Position numbers and translations under genes: made by a program
The notes under the pieces: model-generated
What the model saw: only the letters and a program-made list of their open reading frames with translations
The model's database searches: none
What the model was told of the DNA's origin: nothing
Part shown: one piece after another, positions 25,477-34,029 of the stretch
How positions within the stretch are numbered: the stretch's first letter is position 1
How the letters are laid out: every line of letters starts with the position of its first letter
From: Mycolicibacterium agri
Lineage (GTDB): Bacteria; Actinomycetota; Actinomycetes; Mycobacteriales; Mycobacteriaceae
NCBI RefSeq assembly: GCF_002553505.1
Contig: NZ_PDCP01000037.1
Span: 1-60,847, forward strand
Direction: 5' to 3'
DNA length: 60,847 bases

Positions 25477-25818
25477 GTGGAGTCCGCGATACGAACACGT
25501 CGACGTCCTCAATCCTGCCGTTGGTGCGGCCGCGAAGTCGCCGACACGGGCTTGGGCAGGCGCCGCCAATACTGCAGGCAGTCGTGTCGGCAGCGGGCCT
25601 ACGAGCAGCGCGCCCAGGTGAAGGGCACCTCGCTGGCGCCCGACGCGGTGGTGCTCAGCGCCGACGAGGCCGCCGAACTCGCCGACCGGGTGTATCAGGT
25701 CAGATGCGCGGCCGAAGACGTCGCCACTGCCATCGACGAAGGCGCAGACCCCGCCGAACTGCGCGATTTGTGCGACGCTCTAATGCGCGCGGCCAAGGCG
25801 GCCGACGGCTGGAGGTAG
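25477..25818 (+). CDS. small CxxC/CxxxC protein (Rv2049c-like)
   Basis: A 113-residue protein from a GTG at VESAIRTRRRP. The N-terminal half is a zinc-finger-like segment (QSCRWCGREV...GRRRQYCRQSCRQRAYEQR), and the C-terminal half is helical and acidic (DEAAELADRVYQVRCAAEDVATAID). This recalls the small zinc-finger protein Rv2049c, also beside rbpA. The function is unknown; binding to nucleic acid or a partner protein is possible. The GTG is preferred because residues upstream have no family-like content. Confidence 0.72.
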   Translation: MESAIRTRRRPQSCRWCGREVADTGLGRRRQYCRQSCRQRAYEQRAQVKGTSLAPDAVVLSADEAAELADRVYQVRCAAEDVATAIDEGADPAELRDLCDALMRAAKAADGWR

Positions 25819-25831
25819 GGGGCATGTCGAG

Positions 25832-27028
25832 GTGTGGCGCTTCGACCAGTTCGTGCTGGACCCCCAACGCTACGAACTGCGTGACGGGGACAAGGTGGTT
25901 CGCGTCGAACCGCAGGTATTCGACGTTCTGATCCAACTTGTCAAAAACCACGAACGCTGCGTCACCAAGGGAGAACTGTTCGACTCGGTGTGGGGCGGGC
26001 GGTTCGTCGGCGAGGCGGCGCTGACGAGTCGCATCAAGGCGGCCAGGCGCGCACTCGGCGACGACGGCGAATCCCAGCGCTACATCAGGACGGTTCGCGG
26101 ACGCGGCTACCAGTTCGTCGGGCCCGTCGTCGGCGACGCGCCCACCATCGCGCTGCCCGTGGAGGAAGCTCCGGTCGAGCCGCCACCGCCGCGGCAGCAC
26201 ATCGCCTTCTGCCGCGCCGCCGACGGGGTGCGGCTGGCCTACGCCGTGGTCGGGGAGGGCCCACCGCTGGTGCGGGCCGCCAACTGGATGACCCATCTGG
26301 GCTACGACATCGAAAGCCCGGTGTGGCGGCACTGGGTGCGTGACCTTTCGCAGCGGCACACCTTCATCCGCTACGACGAGCGCGGTTGCGGGCTATCCGA
26401 TTGGAATGCAAGCGATTTCAGCTTCGATGATTGGGTGAGTGATCTGGAGTCCGTCGTCGAGGCGTTAGGCCTCGAGCGCTTCCCGTTGCTCGGCGTGTCG
26501 CAGGGCGGCGCCGTCGCGGTCGCGTACGCGGCCCGCCACCCCGAACGCGTCACCAAGCTCGTGCTGTGCAGCGCGTACGCCCGCGGCCGAGGGGCCAGGG
26601 CGGTCAGCGACGAGGAAAGGCGCGCGGCCGCACTCGATCTCGACCTGGCGCGGGTCGGGTGGGGCCGCGACGATCCGGCGTTCCGGCAGGTGTTCGCCGC
26701 GCAGTTTCTGCCCGACGGCACCAGGGCCGACTGGGATGCCTTCGATCAACTACAGCGCCGCACCACGTCGCCGGAGAACGCGGTGCGCTTCCTGGAGGAG
26801 TTCGCCCGCATCGACGTGCGGGAGGAGGCCAGTCACCTCACCTGCCCCACGCTGATCATGCATTCCCGCGACGACCACCGTCAGCCGCTGCGTTTCGGCG
26901 AGGAACTCGCCTCGCTGATTCCGAATTCGCGGCTGGTGGCCCTTAGCAGTAATAACCATCTGCTGACCGCGACCGAACCGGCATGGCCTGTCTTCTGCGA
27001 AGAGCTGGAGGCGTTCCTGGCGGACTGA
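25832..27028 (+). CDS. OmpR-type winged-helix DNA-binding domain fused to alpha/beta hydrolase
   Basis: A 398-residue two-domain protein with a GTG start. Residues ~1-100 are a Trans_reg_C winged helix (VEPQVFDVLIQLVKN, KGELFDSVWGGRFVGEAALTSRIK and RTVRGRGYQFVGPV, the recognition helix and wing). After a Pro-rich linker, residues ~125-395 form an alpha/beta hydrolase with nucleophile Ser in LGVSQGGAVAVAYA, Asp in HSRDDHRQPL and His in SSNNHLLTATEP. It could be a transcription factor whose hydrolase fold senses or hydrolyses a ligand. There is no receiver domain and no partner kinase. Confidence 0.88.
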   Translation: MWRFDQFVLDPQRYELRDGDKVVRVEPQVFDVLIQLVKNHERCVTKGELFDSVWGGRFVGEAALTSRIKAARRALGDDGESQRYIRTVRGRGYQFVGPVVGDAPTIALPVEEAPVEPPPPRQHIAFCRAADGVRLAYAVVGEGPPLVRAANWMTHLGYDIESPVWRHWVRDLSQRHTFIRYDERGCGLSDWNASDFSFDDWVSDLESVVEALGLERFPLLGVSQGGAVAVAYAARHPERVTKLVLCSAYARGRGARAVSDEERRAAALDLDLARVGWGRDDPAFRQVFAAQFLPDGTRADWDAFDQLQRRTTSPENAVRFLEEFARIDVREEASHLTCPTLIMHSRDDHRQPLRFGEELASLIPNSRLVALSSNNHLLTATEPAWPVFCEELEAFLAD

Positions 27029-27108
27029 CCCGCAGCCGTCGCCCGATCTCCACAGAATCTCCACAGATTCTTCATGTGCGGCTGGCAGCGGACATCCATC
27101 CTGATCAC

Positions 27109-27849
27109 ATGAAAAAGTTGATCCGCATCCTGCTACTGAGCGTTGTCGCTCTGCTCGCCTTCGGCGCCCTGTCGGCGTGCTCGAGCGGCACCTCCACCGA
27201 GTCCACGGAGACCACCGAGTCTCCTCAGGCGTCGCCCACGACGACCGAGACGTCGGCCGCTCCCGCCGAGGCGACCGCCGCACCGTTCCCGCAGTCGGCC
27301 AAGTACATCGCGGACACGAAATCGGCCGAAGGGCAACCGATGGTCATCGGCATCGCTGTGGACGGCGCCGATGTCGCTGCCTACGCCTGTAACGGCGTCG
27401 ACGATGAGGCCTGGTTCTTCGGCACGCAGAACGACGGCAAGATCGACATCAAGTCGCGGTTCCGGGACACCCTCACGGCCGAGTTCAACGGGACCGACGT
27501 CGTCGGCGACGTCGTCATGAACGGCATCACGTACAAGTTCTCCGCTCCGTCGGTGCCTGCCCCGGCCGGCATGTACACCGCCGAATTGGAAGGCGTTCGG
27601 GCGTCCTGGGTGGTCCGTCCCGACGGCAGCGCGACCGGCGTGCAGTTCAACGGCGGTGTCAGCGGCCGTGACTTCGAGCAGGCCGAGCTGCAGCAGTTGA
27701 ACGACCAGCAGTTCCGCAACAGCGTGCGCAACAAGCGCATTCTGCAGCAGGCACAGCAGATCGAACTGCTGGCCAACCGCTCGGCACGGTCGACCATCAA
27801 CGGCCACGAAGTGACGCCGATCCTCGTCAACGGCAACTTCCGGTTGTGA
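27109..27849 (+). CDS. lipoprotein of unknown function
   Basis: A 246-residue predicted lipoprotein. The N-terminus MKKLIRILLLSVVALLAFG and the lipobox LSAC put the lipidated Cys at about residue 23-24. A Ser/Thr/Pro/Ala-rich linker (~25-62) precedes a globular domain with a Cys in YACNGVDDEAWFFG. The C-terminal third is Gln/Asn-rich (EQAELQQLNDQQFRN). The start is an ATG 80 bp after the hydrolase stop. A strong hairpin follows 23 bp after the stop. No family name can be given. Confidence 0.8.
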   Translation: MKKLIRILLLSVVALLAFGALSACSSGTSTESTETTESPQASPTTTETSAAPAEATAAPFPQSAKYIADTKSAEGQPMVIGIAVDGADVAAYACNGVDDEAWFFGTQNDGKIDIKSRFRDTLTAEFNGTDVVGDVVMNGITYKFSAPSVPAPAGMYTAELEGVRASWVVRPDGSATGVQFNGGVSGRDFEQAELQQLNDQQFRNSVRNKRILQQAQQIELLANRSARSTINGHEVTPILVNGNFRL

Positions 27850-27872
27850 CCGCCGTTACATAACGGCGCCGC

Positions 27873-27921
27873 AACAGCCCTGCGGCAGTGAGTGTTTCGG
27901 ACTCATTGCGGCGGGGCTGTT
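27873..27921 (+). terminator. hairpin after lipoprotein gene, probable terminator
   Basis: Near-perfect ~21-bp stem around a 7-nt loop. The outer arms AACAGCCC/GGGCTGTT and inner arms GTGAGT/ACTCA(T) pair, with about two mismatches. CCTTTGC follows. Only a weak T-tract is present, which is common for mycobacterial terminators. Confidence 0.65.
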
Positions 27922-27986
27922 CCTTTGCACTCATCGAGAATTCAAACCTTCACCGGTGTTGCGCCGCTGCGTAACGTCGAGCCACC

Positions 27987-28787
27987 GTGATGACACCGAC
28001 CGAGCTGGCCGCCGCCCCAGCCCTTCCCGCGCGGCGCAGCGATCGCAAATGGGCCCTGATCCGATGGGCCTCGCCGCTGGTGCTACTTGCCGTCTGGCAG
28101 CTGGGTAGCGCACTGCGACTCATCCCGCAGGATGCGCTGCCGGCGCCTTCGCTGATCATCGAGGCAGGCATCGAACTCATCGGAAACGGGCAGCTCGCCG
28201 ACGCGCTTGGCGTCTCCGGCCTCCGGGTCATCGAGGGACTGCTGCTCGGCGGCATCGTCGGCGTCGCACTCGGAACCGCTGTCGGTCTGTCAAGGTGGCT
28301 TGAGGCCACCGTCGACCCGCCGATGCAGATGGTGCGCGCGTTACCGCACCTCGGCCTGATACCGCTGTTCATCTTGTGGTTCGGCATCGGTGAACTGCCG
28401 AAGGTGCTTCTCGTCGCGTTGGGCGTGAGTTTTCCGCTGTACCTCAACACGTTCTCGGCGATCCGCCAGGTCGACCCGAAACTGTTCGAAACCGCTGCGG
28501 TGCTTGGTTTTTCGTTCTGGCAACGGTTCCGCACCATCATCGTGCCCAGCTCCGCGCCACAGGTACTGGTCGGCTTGCGGCAATCGCTGGCCATCGCGTG
28601 GCTGACGTTGATCGTCGCCGAACAGATCAACGCGGACAAGGGAATCGGCTTCCTGATCAACAACGCGCGCGACTTTCTGCGCATCGACATCATCATCTTC
28701 GGCCTGATCGTGTACGCGCTGCTCGGAATCGGCACCGATGCCATCGTCCGCGCACTCGAACGACGGGCATTGAGGTATCGCACATGA
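27987..28787 (+). CDS. ssuC: aliphatic sulfonate ABC transporter permease
   Basis: Membrane subunit of a sulfonate/taurine/nitrate-type importer, 266 residues, with about six transmembrane helices. The BPD_transp_1 coupling loop is in EAAVLGFSFWQRFRTI-like sequence (here ETAAVLGFSFWQRFRTIIVP). The start is GTG, with ATG as the next codon. The stop overlaps the ATPase start (ATGA). The gene order ssuC-ssuB-ssuA-ssuD supports sulfonate as the substrate. Confidence 0.9.
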   Translation: MMTPTELAAAPALPARRSDRKWALIRWASPLVLLAVWQLGSALRLIPQDALPAPSLIIEAGIELIGNGQLADALGVSGLRVIEGLLLGGIVGVALGTAVGLSRWLEATVDPPMQMVRALPHLGLIPLFILWFGIGELPKVLLVALGVSFPLYLNTFSAIRQVDPKLFETAAVLGFSFWQRFRTIIVPSSAPQVLVGLRQSLAIAWLTLIVAEQINADKGIGFLINNARDFLRIDIIIFGLIVYALLGIGTDAIVRALERRALRYRT

Positions 28788-29512
28788 CCATGCTGTCCGA
28801 TCGCGAGACCACCCTCGCCGGCGAGCTGCGCGGCGTCAACAAGTGGTACGGGTCCCGTCACGTGCTCACCGATGTCTCGCTGCGCGTCGATCGCGGCGAA
28901 ATCGTCGCGCTCATCGGCAGGAGCGGCTCCGGCAAGTCCACCATCTTGCGGGTGTTCGCCGGACTGTCCGACGACCACACCGGCGAGCGCACTGTCGTCG
29001 GTCCGCCCGCACTGGCATTCCAGGAGCCGCGGCTGTTTCCGTGGCGCGACGTGCGCACCAACGTCGTCTACGGCCTCAACCGCAGTAAGCGCAGCCAAGG
29101 CGAGGCCATCGCGCGTGCCGAACGGGCACTGGCCGACGTGGGGCTGGTCGACCGGGCCACGGCTTGGCCTGTGACGTTGTCGGGCGGTCAGGCGCAACGG
29201 GTTTCGCTCGCGCGGGCCCTGGTCGCCGAACCCGAGCTGCTGCTGCTGGACGAGCCGTTCGGAGCGCTCGACGCACTGACCCGGCTTTCGATGCGCAGCC
29301 TGTTGCTGGACCTGTGGCGCGAACACGGGTTCGGTGTGCTGCTTGTGACACACGATGTCGACGAGGCCATCGCGCTCGCCGATCGCGTTCTCGTGCTCGA
29401 CGAAGGCCGCGTGGCCTACACCCTGACCATCGACGAGCCCAGAGTTGAGGCGTCCGCGCGAACGGAGCGGCGCCGCGCCGACCTGCTCGACAAACTCGGT
29501 GTCCGCATCTGA
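28784..29512 (+). CDS. ssuB: aliphatic sulfonate ABC transporter ATP-binding protein
   Basis: ATPase subunit of 242 residues, with Walker A GRSGSGKSTIL, Q-loop FQEPRLFPWRDV, signature LSGGQAQRVSLARAL, Walker B LLLLDEPFGALD and H-loop LLVTHDVDEAIAL. The sequence is typical of the SsuB/TauB/NrtD group. The start ATG overlaps the permease stop; a longer in-frame reading inside the permease gene is rejected. Confidence 0.93.
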   Translation: MTMLSDRETTLAGELRGVNKWYGSRHVLTDVSLRVDRGEIVALIGRSGSGKSTILRVFAGLSDDHTGERTVVGPPALAFQEPRLFPWRDVRTNVVYGLNRSKRSQGEAIARAERALADVGLVDRATAWPVTLSGGQAQRVSLARALVAEPELLLLDEPFGALDALTRLSMRSLLLDLWREHGFGVLLVTHDVDEAIALADRVLVLDEGRVAYTLTIDEPRVEASARTERRRADLLDKLGVRI

Positions 29513-29553
29513 CGACGACGCCCCGAAAACTCACCTTGGAAAGGACTGCCTAA

Positions 29554-30585
29554 ATGTCGGTTACCCGGTGGCCGTTGGTGTTTCACGTCGTCATTCTCGC
29601 TGTGGTTGTCGGGCTGCTGGCCGGCTGTGTCTCGCGTGAGGACAGCGCTGGGGCGAAGGAGGCACCCGCGACCGTCCCGCTGTCCGAATTGGCCGGGCTG
29701 ACACTGCAAGTTGGTGACCAGAAGGGTGGCACCGAGGCGCTGCTGCGTTCCGCGGGCGCGCTCGACAACCTGCCCTACAAGATCGCGTTTTCCACCTTCA
29801 CCTCCGGACCCCCGCAGATCGAGGCCGCAACGGCAGGCAAGATCGACTTCGCGATCACGGGCAACACCCCGCCGATCTTCGGCGCCGCCTCCAACGCGAA
29901 GGTGAAGGTCGTTTCGGCTTACGACGGAAGTGGTCGCGGCGACCGGATCCTCGTCCACGCCGATTCGCCGATCCGCGAGGTGGCCGATCTGCGCGGCAAG
30001 CGCGTCGCCGTCGCCAAGGGCAGCTCCGCGCACGGCAACCTGTTGGCGCAGCTGCACCGCGTCGGGCTCTCACCGTCCGATGTCCAGCTGGTGTTCCTGC
30101 AGCCCGCCGACGCGCTGTCGGCGTTCACGCAGCGGCGGGCCGACGCCTGGGCGATCTGGGACCCGTACACCGCCCAAGCCGAAGCCGACATCGCTGTGCG
30201 CACCATCGCGGAGGCGACGGGCGTGACGAACGGCGCCGGCTTCGGCATCGCATCCGACGAGGCGCTGGCCGACCCGAAGCGCAACACCGCGTTGTCGGAT
30301 CTGCTTGTCCGCTACGCCAAGGCGGTGCGCTGGGCGAAGGACCATCCCGACGATTGGGCGGCCAAATACGCCACCGAGGTCGGCCTCGATCCGAAGGTGG
30401 GCGCGGCGGCACAGGGCAGAAGCCTGCGCCTGCCGACCGCGTTGTCCGACCAACTGATCGGCTCCGAACAAGAACTCGCCGACCTGTTCGCCGAATCCGG
30501 CCAGATCGCCGCAGCCCCCCAATTCGACAAGTGGGTCGACCGTCGCTTCAGCGACACGCTCAACCCGCTGCTGATCGACCGCTAG
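29554..30585 (+). CDS. ssuA: aliphatic sulfonate-binding lipoprotein
   Basis: Solute-binding lipoprotein of 343 residues for the preceding permease and ATPase. The signal sequence ends in the lipobox LLAGC (Cys ~25). The SsuA-like fold is visible in AATAGKIDFAITGNTPPIFGA, VADLRGKRVAVAKGSSAHGNLL and RRADAWAIWDPYTAQAE. The start ATG follows AAGGACTGCCTAA. It lies 41 bp after ssuB and 7 bp before ssuD. Confidence 0.92.
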   Translation: MSVTRWPLVFHVVILAVVVGLLAGCVSREDSAGAKEAPATVPLSELAGLTLQVGDQKGGTEALLRSAGALDNLPYKIAFSTFTSGPPQIEAATAGKIDFAITGNTPPIFGAASNAKVKVVSAYDGSGRGDRILVHADSPIREVADLRGKRVAVAKGSSAHGNLLAQLHRVGLSPSDVQLVFLQPADALSAFTQRRADAWAIWDPYTAQAEADIAVRTIAEATGVTNGAGFGIASDEALADPKRNTALSDLLVRYAKAVRWAKDHPDDWAAKYATEVGLDPKVGAAAQGRSLRLPTALSDQLIGSEQELADLFAESGQIAAAPQFDKWVDRRFSDTLNPLLIDR

Positions 30586-30592
30586 GAGCAAC

Positions 30593-31702
30593 ATGTCCGC
30601 GCGATTCTTCTGGTTCCTGCCCACCAGCGGCGACAGCCGCTCGATCGTCGGCGCCTCGCACGCGTCGGCGCATCACACCGTGCCTGCGAATTATCGCGCG
30701 CCCACTCGGCGGTACCTCGCCGAGGTGGCCCGCGCCGCTGACCGGCTCGGCTACGAAGGCGTGCTGACGCCGACCGGCACCTGGTGCGAGGACGCGTGGC
30801 TCACCGCATCGGCCCTGCTGGCCGAGACCGAACGACTGAAGTTCCTCGTCGCGTTCCGTCCCGGCCTTGTGCCGCCGACGCTGGCCGCGCAGCAGACCGC
30901 CACACTGCAACGGTTCTCGGAGGGCCGGGTGCTGCTGAACATCGTCACCGGCGGCGACGACGTCGAACAGCGCCGGTTCGGGGACTGGTTGAGCCACGAC
31001 GAGCGGTACGCCCGCACCGCGGAGTTCCTGCACATCGTCAAGTCGACGTGGACGCAGGAGTCCGTCGACTTCGAGGGCGAGCACTACAACGTCAAGGACG
31101 CCCGGGTCTCCGAACCGCCAAACCCGTTGCCGCAGATCTACTTCGGCGGTTCCTCGGCGGCTGCGCTTCCGGTCGCCGCCGAGCATGTCGACGTCTACCT
31201 GACCTGGGGCGAACCGCCCCAGGCGGCCGCCGCCAAGATCGAGAAGGTGCGGGCGCTGGCGGCCGCGCGCGGGCGCACCGTGCGGTTCGGGATCCGGCTG
31301 CACACCATCAGCCGCGACACCTCAGCGGCCGCATGGGCGGTCGCCGACGACATGGTCGCCGAGTTGAGCGAGGAGCAGATCGCCGAAGCCACTGCGCTGC
31401 ATGCCAAGTCGGAGTCCGAGGGGCAACGCCGGATGACCGCGCTGCACGGCGGACGCACCGACAAACTCGAGATCTACCCCAACCTGTGGGCCGGCGTCGG
31501 GTTGATCCGCGGCGGGGCCGGTACCGCGCTGGTCGGCAGCCACGAGGAGGTCGCCAATCTGATCCACGAGTACCACTCGCTGGGGTTCGACGAGTTCATC
31601 CTGTCCGGATACCCGCATCTCGAGGAGGCCTACTGGTTCGCCGAGGGCGTGCTGCCGATCCTGCGCGACAAAGGTATCGCGGGCTTGCCGGACGCCGCGT
31701 AA
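30593..31702 (+). CDS. ssuD: FMNH2-dependent alkanesulfonate monooxygenase
   Basis: Luciferase-like monooxygenase that cleaves alkanesulfonates to aldehyde and sulfite with FMNH2 and oxygen. It has 369 residues. Landmarks are FFWFLPTSGDSR at the start, GVLTPTGTWCEDAW (the conserved active-site region with Cys), FRPGLVPPTLAAQQTATLQR, NIVTGGDDVEQ and the substrate loop TISRDTSAAAW. An NAD(P)H:FMN reductase (SsuE) is not encoded nearby. It is the end of the ssuCBAD operon. Confidence 0.93.
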   Translation: MSARFFWFLPTSGDSRSIVGASHASAHHTVPANYRAPTRRYLAEVARAADRLGYEGVLTPTGTWCEDAWLTASALLAETERLKFLVAFRPGLVPPTLAAQQTATLQRFSEGRVLLNIVTGGDDVEQRRFGDWLSHDERYARTAEFLHIVKSTWTQESVDFEGEHYNVKDARVSEPPNPLPQIYFGGSSAAALPVAAEHVDVYLTWGEPPQAAAAKIEKVRALAAARGRTVRFGIRLHTISRDTSAAAWAVADDMVAELSEEQIAEATALHAKSESEGQRRMTALHGGRTDKLEIYPNLWAGVGLIRGGAGTALVGSHEEVANLIHEYHSLGFDEFILSGYPHLEEAYWFAEGVLPILRDKGIAGLPDAA

Positions 31703-31707
31703 TCCGT

Positions 31708-32400
31708 TCAGCAGCTGTACTTTTCGCCGATATCGGCGGGCGGTGTCACCTTCTGCAGGCATCCGAACGGCACGACACCCGCCTCGCTGAACCGCGCGGC
31801 GCTCTGGTGGGCGTAGTTGACGCAGTACAAGCCGGCCGGATCGGACCGGCAGCGGTAGTCGCCGAACGACAGCGCGGCGCCGTGCGGCAGTTCGGGGCCG
31901 GTGCCGTTGATGAACCGGCCGGGATCGCCGTGCACGGACCCGACTTCGATGCTGGGTCCTGGGAAATCCACCCAGTTGCCTTTCCACTGCCCGTAGATGT
32001 CGGGCGGCTGTAGCGGGGGGATCGCCAGATCGACCAGGCAGGCCAGCGCCCCGCCGAAGTGCTGCGAATCCGTCATGCAGTTGGCCTTGCCGGACGGCGT
32101 GGTGAACGCGACGTCGTCGCCCAGGTCTGTGGTGGCGCCGTCGCGGGTGGCGGTGTGATACCGCGTGACGTCGGCGGCCTGGCCTGCCTCGATGAAGGCG
32201 ATGACGTCGGCGATCTCGGCGCCGGGTTCGGGCGGCCGAAGCGCGGCCGTGGTCGTCGGCGAGGTCGGGCGCGACGTCGCCGACGTCGTCGTGCCCTGCG
32301 GGGCCGGCAGCGCGGAGTCGGACTGCTCGGACTGCCCGGTTTTTCCCGCAGAACAGCCTCCGACCAGCACAGAAGCCGCGATCAGCAGCGCAATTCGCAT
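31708..32400 (-). CDS. lipoprotein of unknown function
   Basis: Predicted lipoprotein of 230 residues starting MRIALLIAASVLVGGCSAG (lipobox VGGC, Cys 16). A Ser/Thr/Pro linker (~20-60) is followed by a domain with six further cysteines (KANCMTDSQHFGGALACLVD, YRCRSDPAGLYCVNY, FGCLQKVTPPADIGEKYSC), probably disulfide-bonded. Similar mycobacterial surface lipoproteins are of unknown function. An upstream in-frame extension overlaps the divergent esterase start and is rejected. It converges on ssuD, 5 bp apart. Confidence 0.82.
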   Translation of the reverse strand: MRIALLIAASVLVGGCSAGKTGQSEQSDSALPAPQGTTTSATSRPTSPTTTAALRPPEPGAEIADVIAFIEAGQAADVTRYHTATRDGATTDLGDDVAFTTPSGKANCMTDSQHFGGALACLVDLAIPPLQPPDIYGQWKGNWVDFPGPSIEVGSVHGDPGRFINGTGPELPHGAALSFGDYRCRSDPAGLYCVNYAHQSAARFSEAGVVPFGCLQKVTPPADIGEKYSC

Positions 32401-32476
32401 ATCGGCCAGGTTAGCGGCCCGTGCGGCGGCCACTGTCGAGGCGCGGCCGGGCGCCGCCATTCGATACCGTCGATTC

Positions 32477-33985
32477 ATGCACGAACGCGTCGTCCGCGCG
32501 ACGATCGATTCCGGTACGGTCGAGGGCTTCACCCGCGATGGCGTGCACCGATGGCGCTCGATTCCGTTCGCGCAGCCGCCCGTGGGCCCGCTGCGGTTCC
32601 GTGCGCCGCAGCCCGTGCAGCCGTGGCCGGGAGTTCGCTACTGCCACTCGTTCGCCAACTGCGCGCCGCAGCAGCGCATGTACACCGCGCTGGGCTTGGG
32701 TAAGTACCAGTCGATGGGCGAGGACTGCCTGACGCTCAACGTCACCACGCCCGAGCACCGCCCCGATGAGCCCATGCCGGTCATGGTGTTCATCCACGGC
32801 GGCGGCTACATCCTGGGCAGCTCGGCGACGCCCATCTATGACGGCGCCGCATTGGCGCGCAAGGGCTGTGTGTACGTGTCGGTGAACTACCGGCTCGGAG
32901 CGCTGGGCTGCCTCGACCTCTCGTCGCTGTCCACCCGCGAGGTCACGATCGAGGACAACCTGTTCCTGCGCGACCTTGTCATGGCGCTGCGGTGGGTGCG
33001 CGACAACATCGCGGTGTTCGGCGGCGACCCGGACCGCGTGACCATCTTCGGTGAGAGCGCCGGCGCCCAGGCCGTCGCGACCCTGCTCGCGGTGCCCGCG
33101 GCGAAAGGTCTGTTCGCGCATGCCATCTCGGAGAGCCCGGCCAGCGGAATGGTGGGCCCGCCCGAGCTGCGCGCCGAATACGCCGAACAGTTCGCCGCGC
33201 AGCTCGGAGTGGCCAGGAACGAGGCCGCGCAGGCGTTGCTGACAGCGCGACCCGCCGACCTCGTCAACGCGCTCGACGAGCTGATCAAACGGTCCCAGAA
33301 CAACATGCTGGGCGCGTTCGCGGTGGGCCCCACCAGCGGCACCGAATACCTACCGCTAGGCCCCGTCGAGGCCATGCGGGCAGGCAGAGCGCATCGCCTG
33401 CCCCTGATCATCGGCTCCAACGCCCACGAGGGCAGGCTGTTCACGCGCTGGCTGAAGCTGCTGCCGACCCACCCATCGATGATCGAACGCCTGCTCGGCC
33501 ACCTCGAACCCGAGCACCGGGAGCGGATCACCGCCGCCTATCCGGGCTACCCGGACGCCGACGCGTGCGTGCGCCTGGGCGGCGACTTCGCGTTCGGGAC
33601 GGCGGCGTGGGAGATCGCCGAGGCGCATAGCCTGCACGCGCCCACCTACCGGTACCGCTACGACTACGCACCGCGCACGCTGCACTGGTCGGGCCTTGGC
33701 GCCACCCATGCCACCGAACTGTTCGCCGTCTTCGACGTCTACCGCACACGGTTCGGTTCTCTGCTCACCGCGGCCGCCGACGGCCGAAGCGCGCGCCGCG
33801 TCAGCGATGACGTCCAGACGCGGTGGCGCGAGTTCAGCCGCACCGGCGTGCCCGGCGGCGACTGGCCCGCTTACAACCACGCCGACCGCGCCGTGATGAT
33901 CTTCGACCGCAAGCCGCGCATCGAGCACGACCCGCATTCCGAGCGTCGACAGGCGTGGCAGAGTTTCTCGCTGGCGGCGCGCTAG
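32477..33985 (+). CDS. type-B carboxylesterase/lipase
   Basis: Serine esterase of the cholinesterase-like family, 502 residues. The oxyanion-hole motif is VFIHGGGYILGSS, the nucleophile elbow is FGESAGAQAVATLL, and the N-terminal family signature GEDCLTLNVTTPE follows. The acid (Glu) and His are expected at NAHEGRLF-like and GATHATELFAVF regions. It has no signal peptide, so it is cytoplasmic. The substrate is unknown. The reading-frame extension upstream of the ATG is antisense to the divergent lipoprotein and not used. Confidence 0.9.
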   Translation: MHERVVRATIDSGTVEGFTRDGVHRWRSIPFAQPPVGPLRFRAPQPVQPWPGVRYCHSFANCAPQQRMYTALGLGKYQSMGEDCLTLNVTTPEHRPDEPMPVMVFIHGGGYILGSSATPIYDGAALARKGCVYVSVNYRLGALGCLDLSSLSTREVTIEDNLFLRDLVMALRWVRDNIAVFGGDPDRVTIFGESAGAQAVATLLAVPAAKGLFAHAISESPASGMVGPPELRAEYAEQFAAQLGVARNEAAQALLTARPADLVNALDELIKRSQNNMLGAFAVGPTSGTEYLPLGPVEAMRAGRAHRLPLIIGSNAHEGRLFTRWLKLLPTHPSMIERLLGHLEPEHRERITAAYPGYPDADACVRLGGDFAFGTAAWEIAEAHSLHAPTYRYRYDYAPRTLHWSGLGATHATELFAVFDVYRTRFGSLLTAAADGRSARRVSDDVQTRWREFSRTGVPGGDWPAYNHADRAVMIFDRKPRIEHDPHSERRQAWQSFSLAAR

Positions 33986-34029
33986 CAGAACCGCCTGCAC
34001 GGCATGCGGCGATGTGATTGCGTTAGCCC

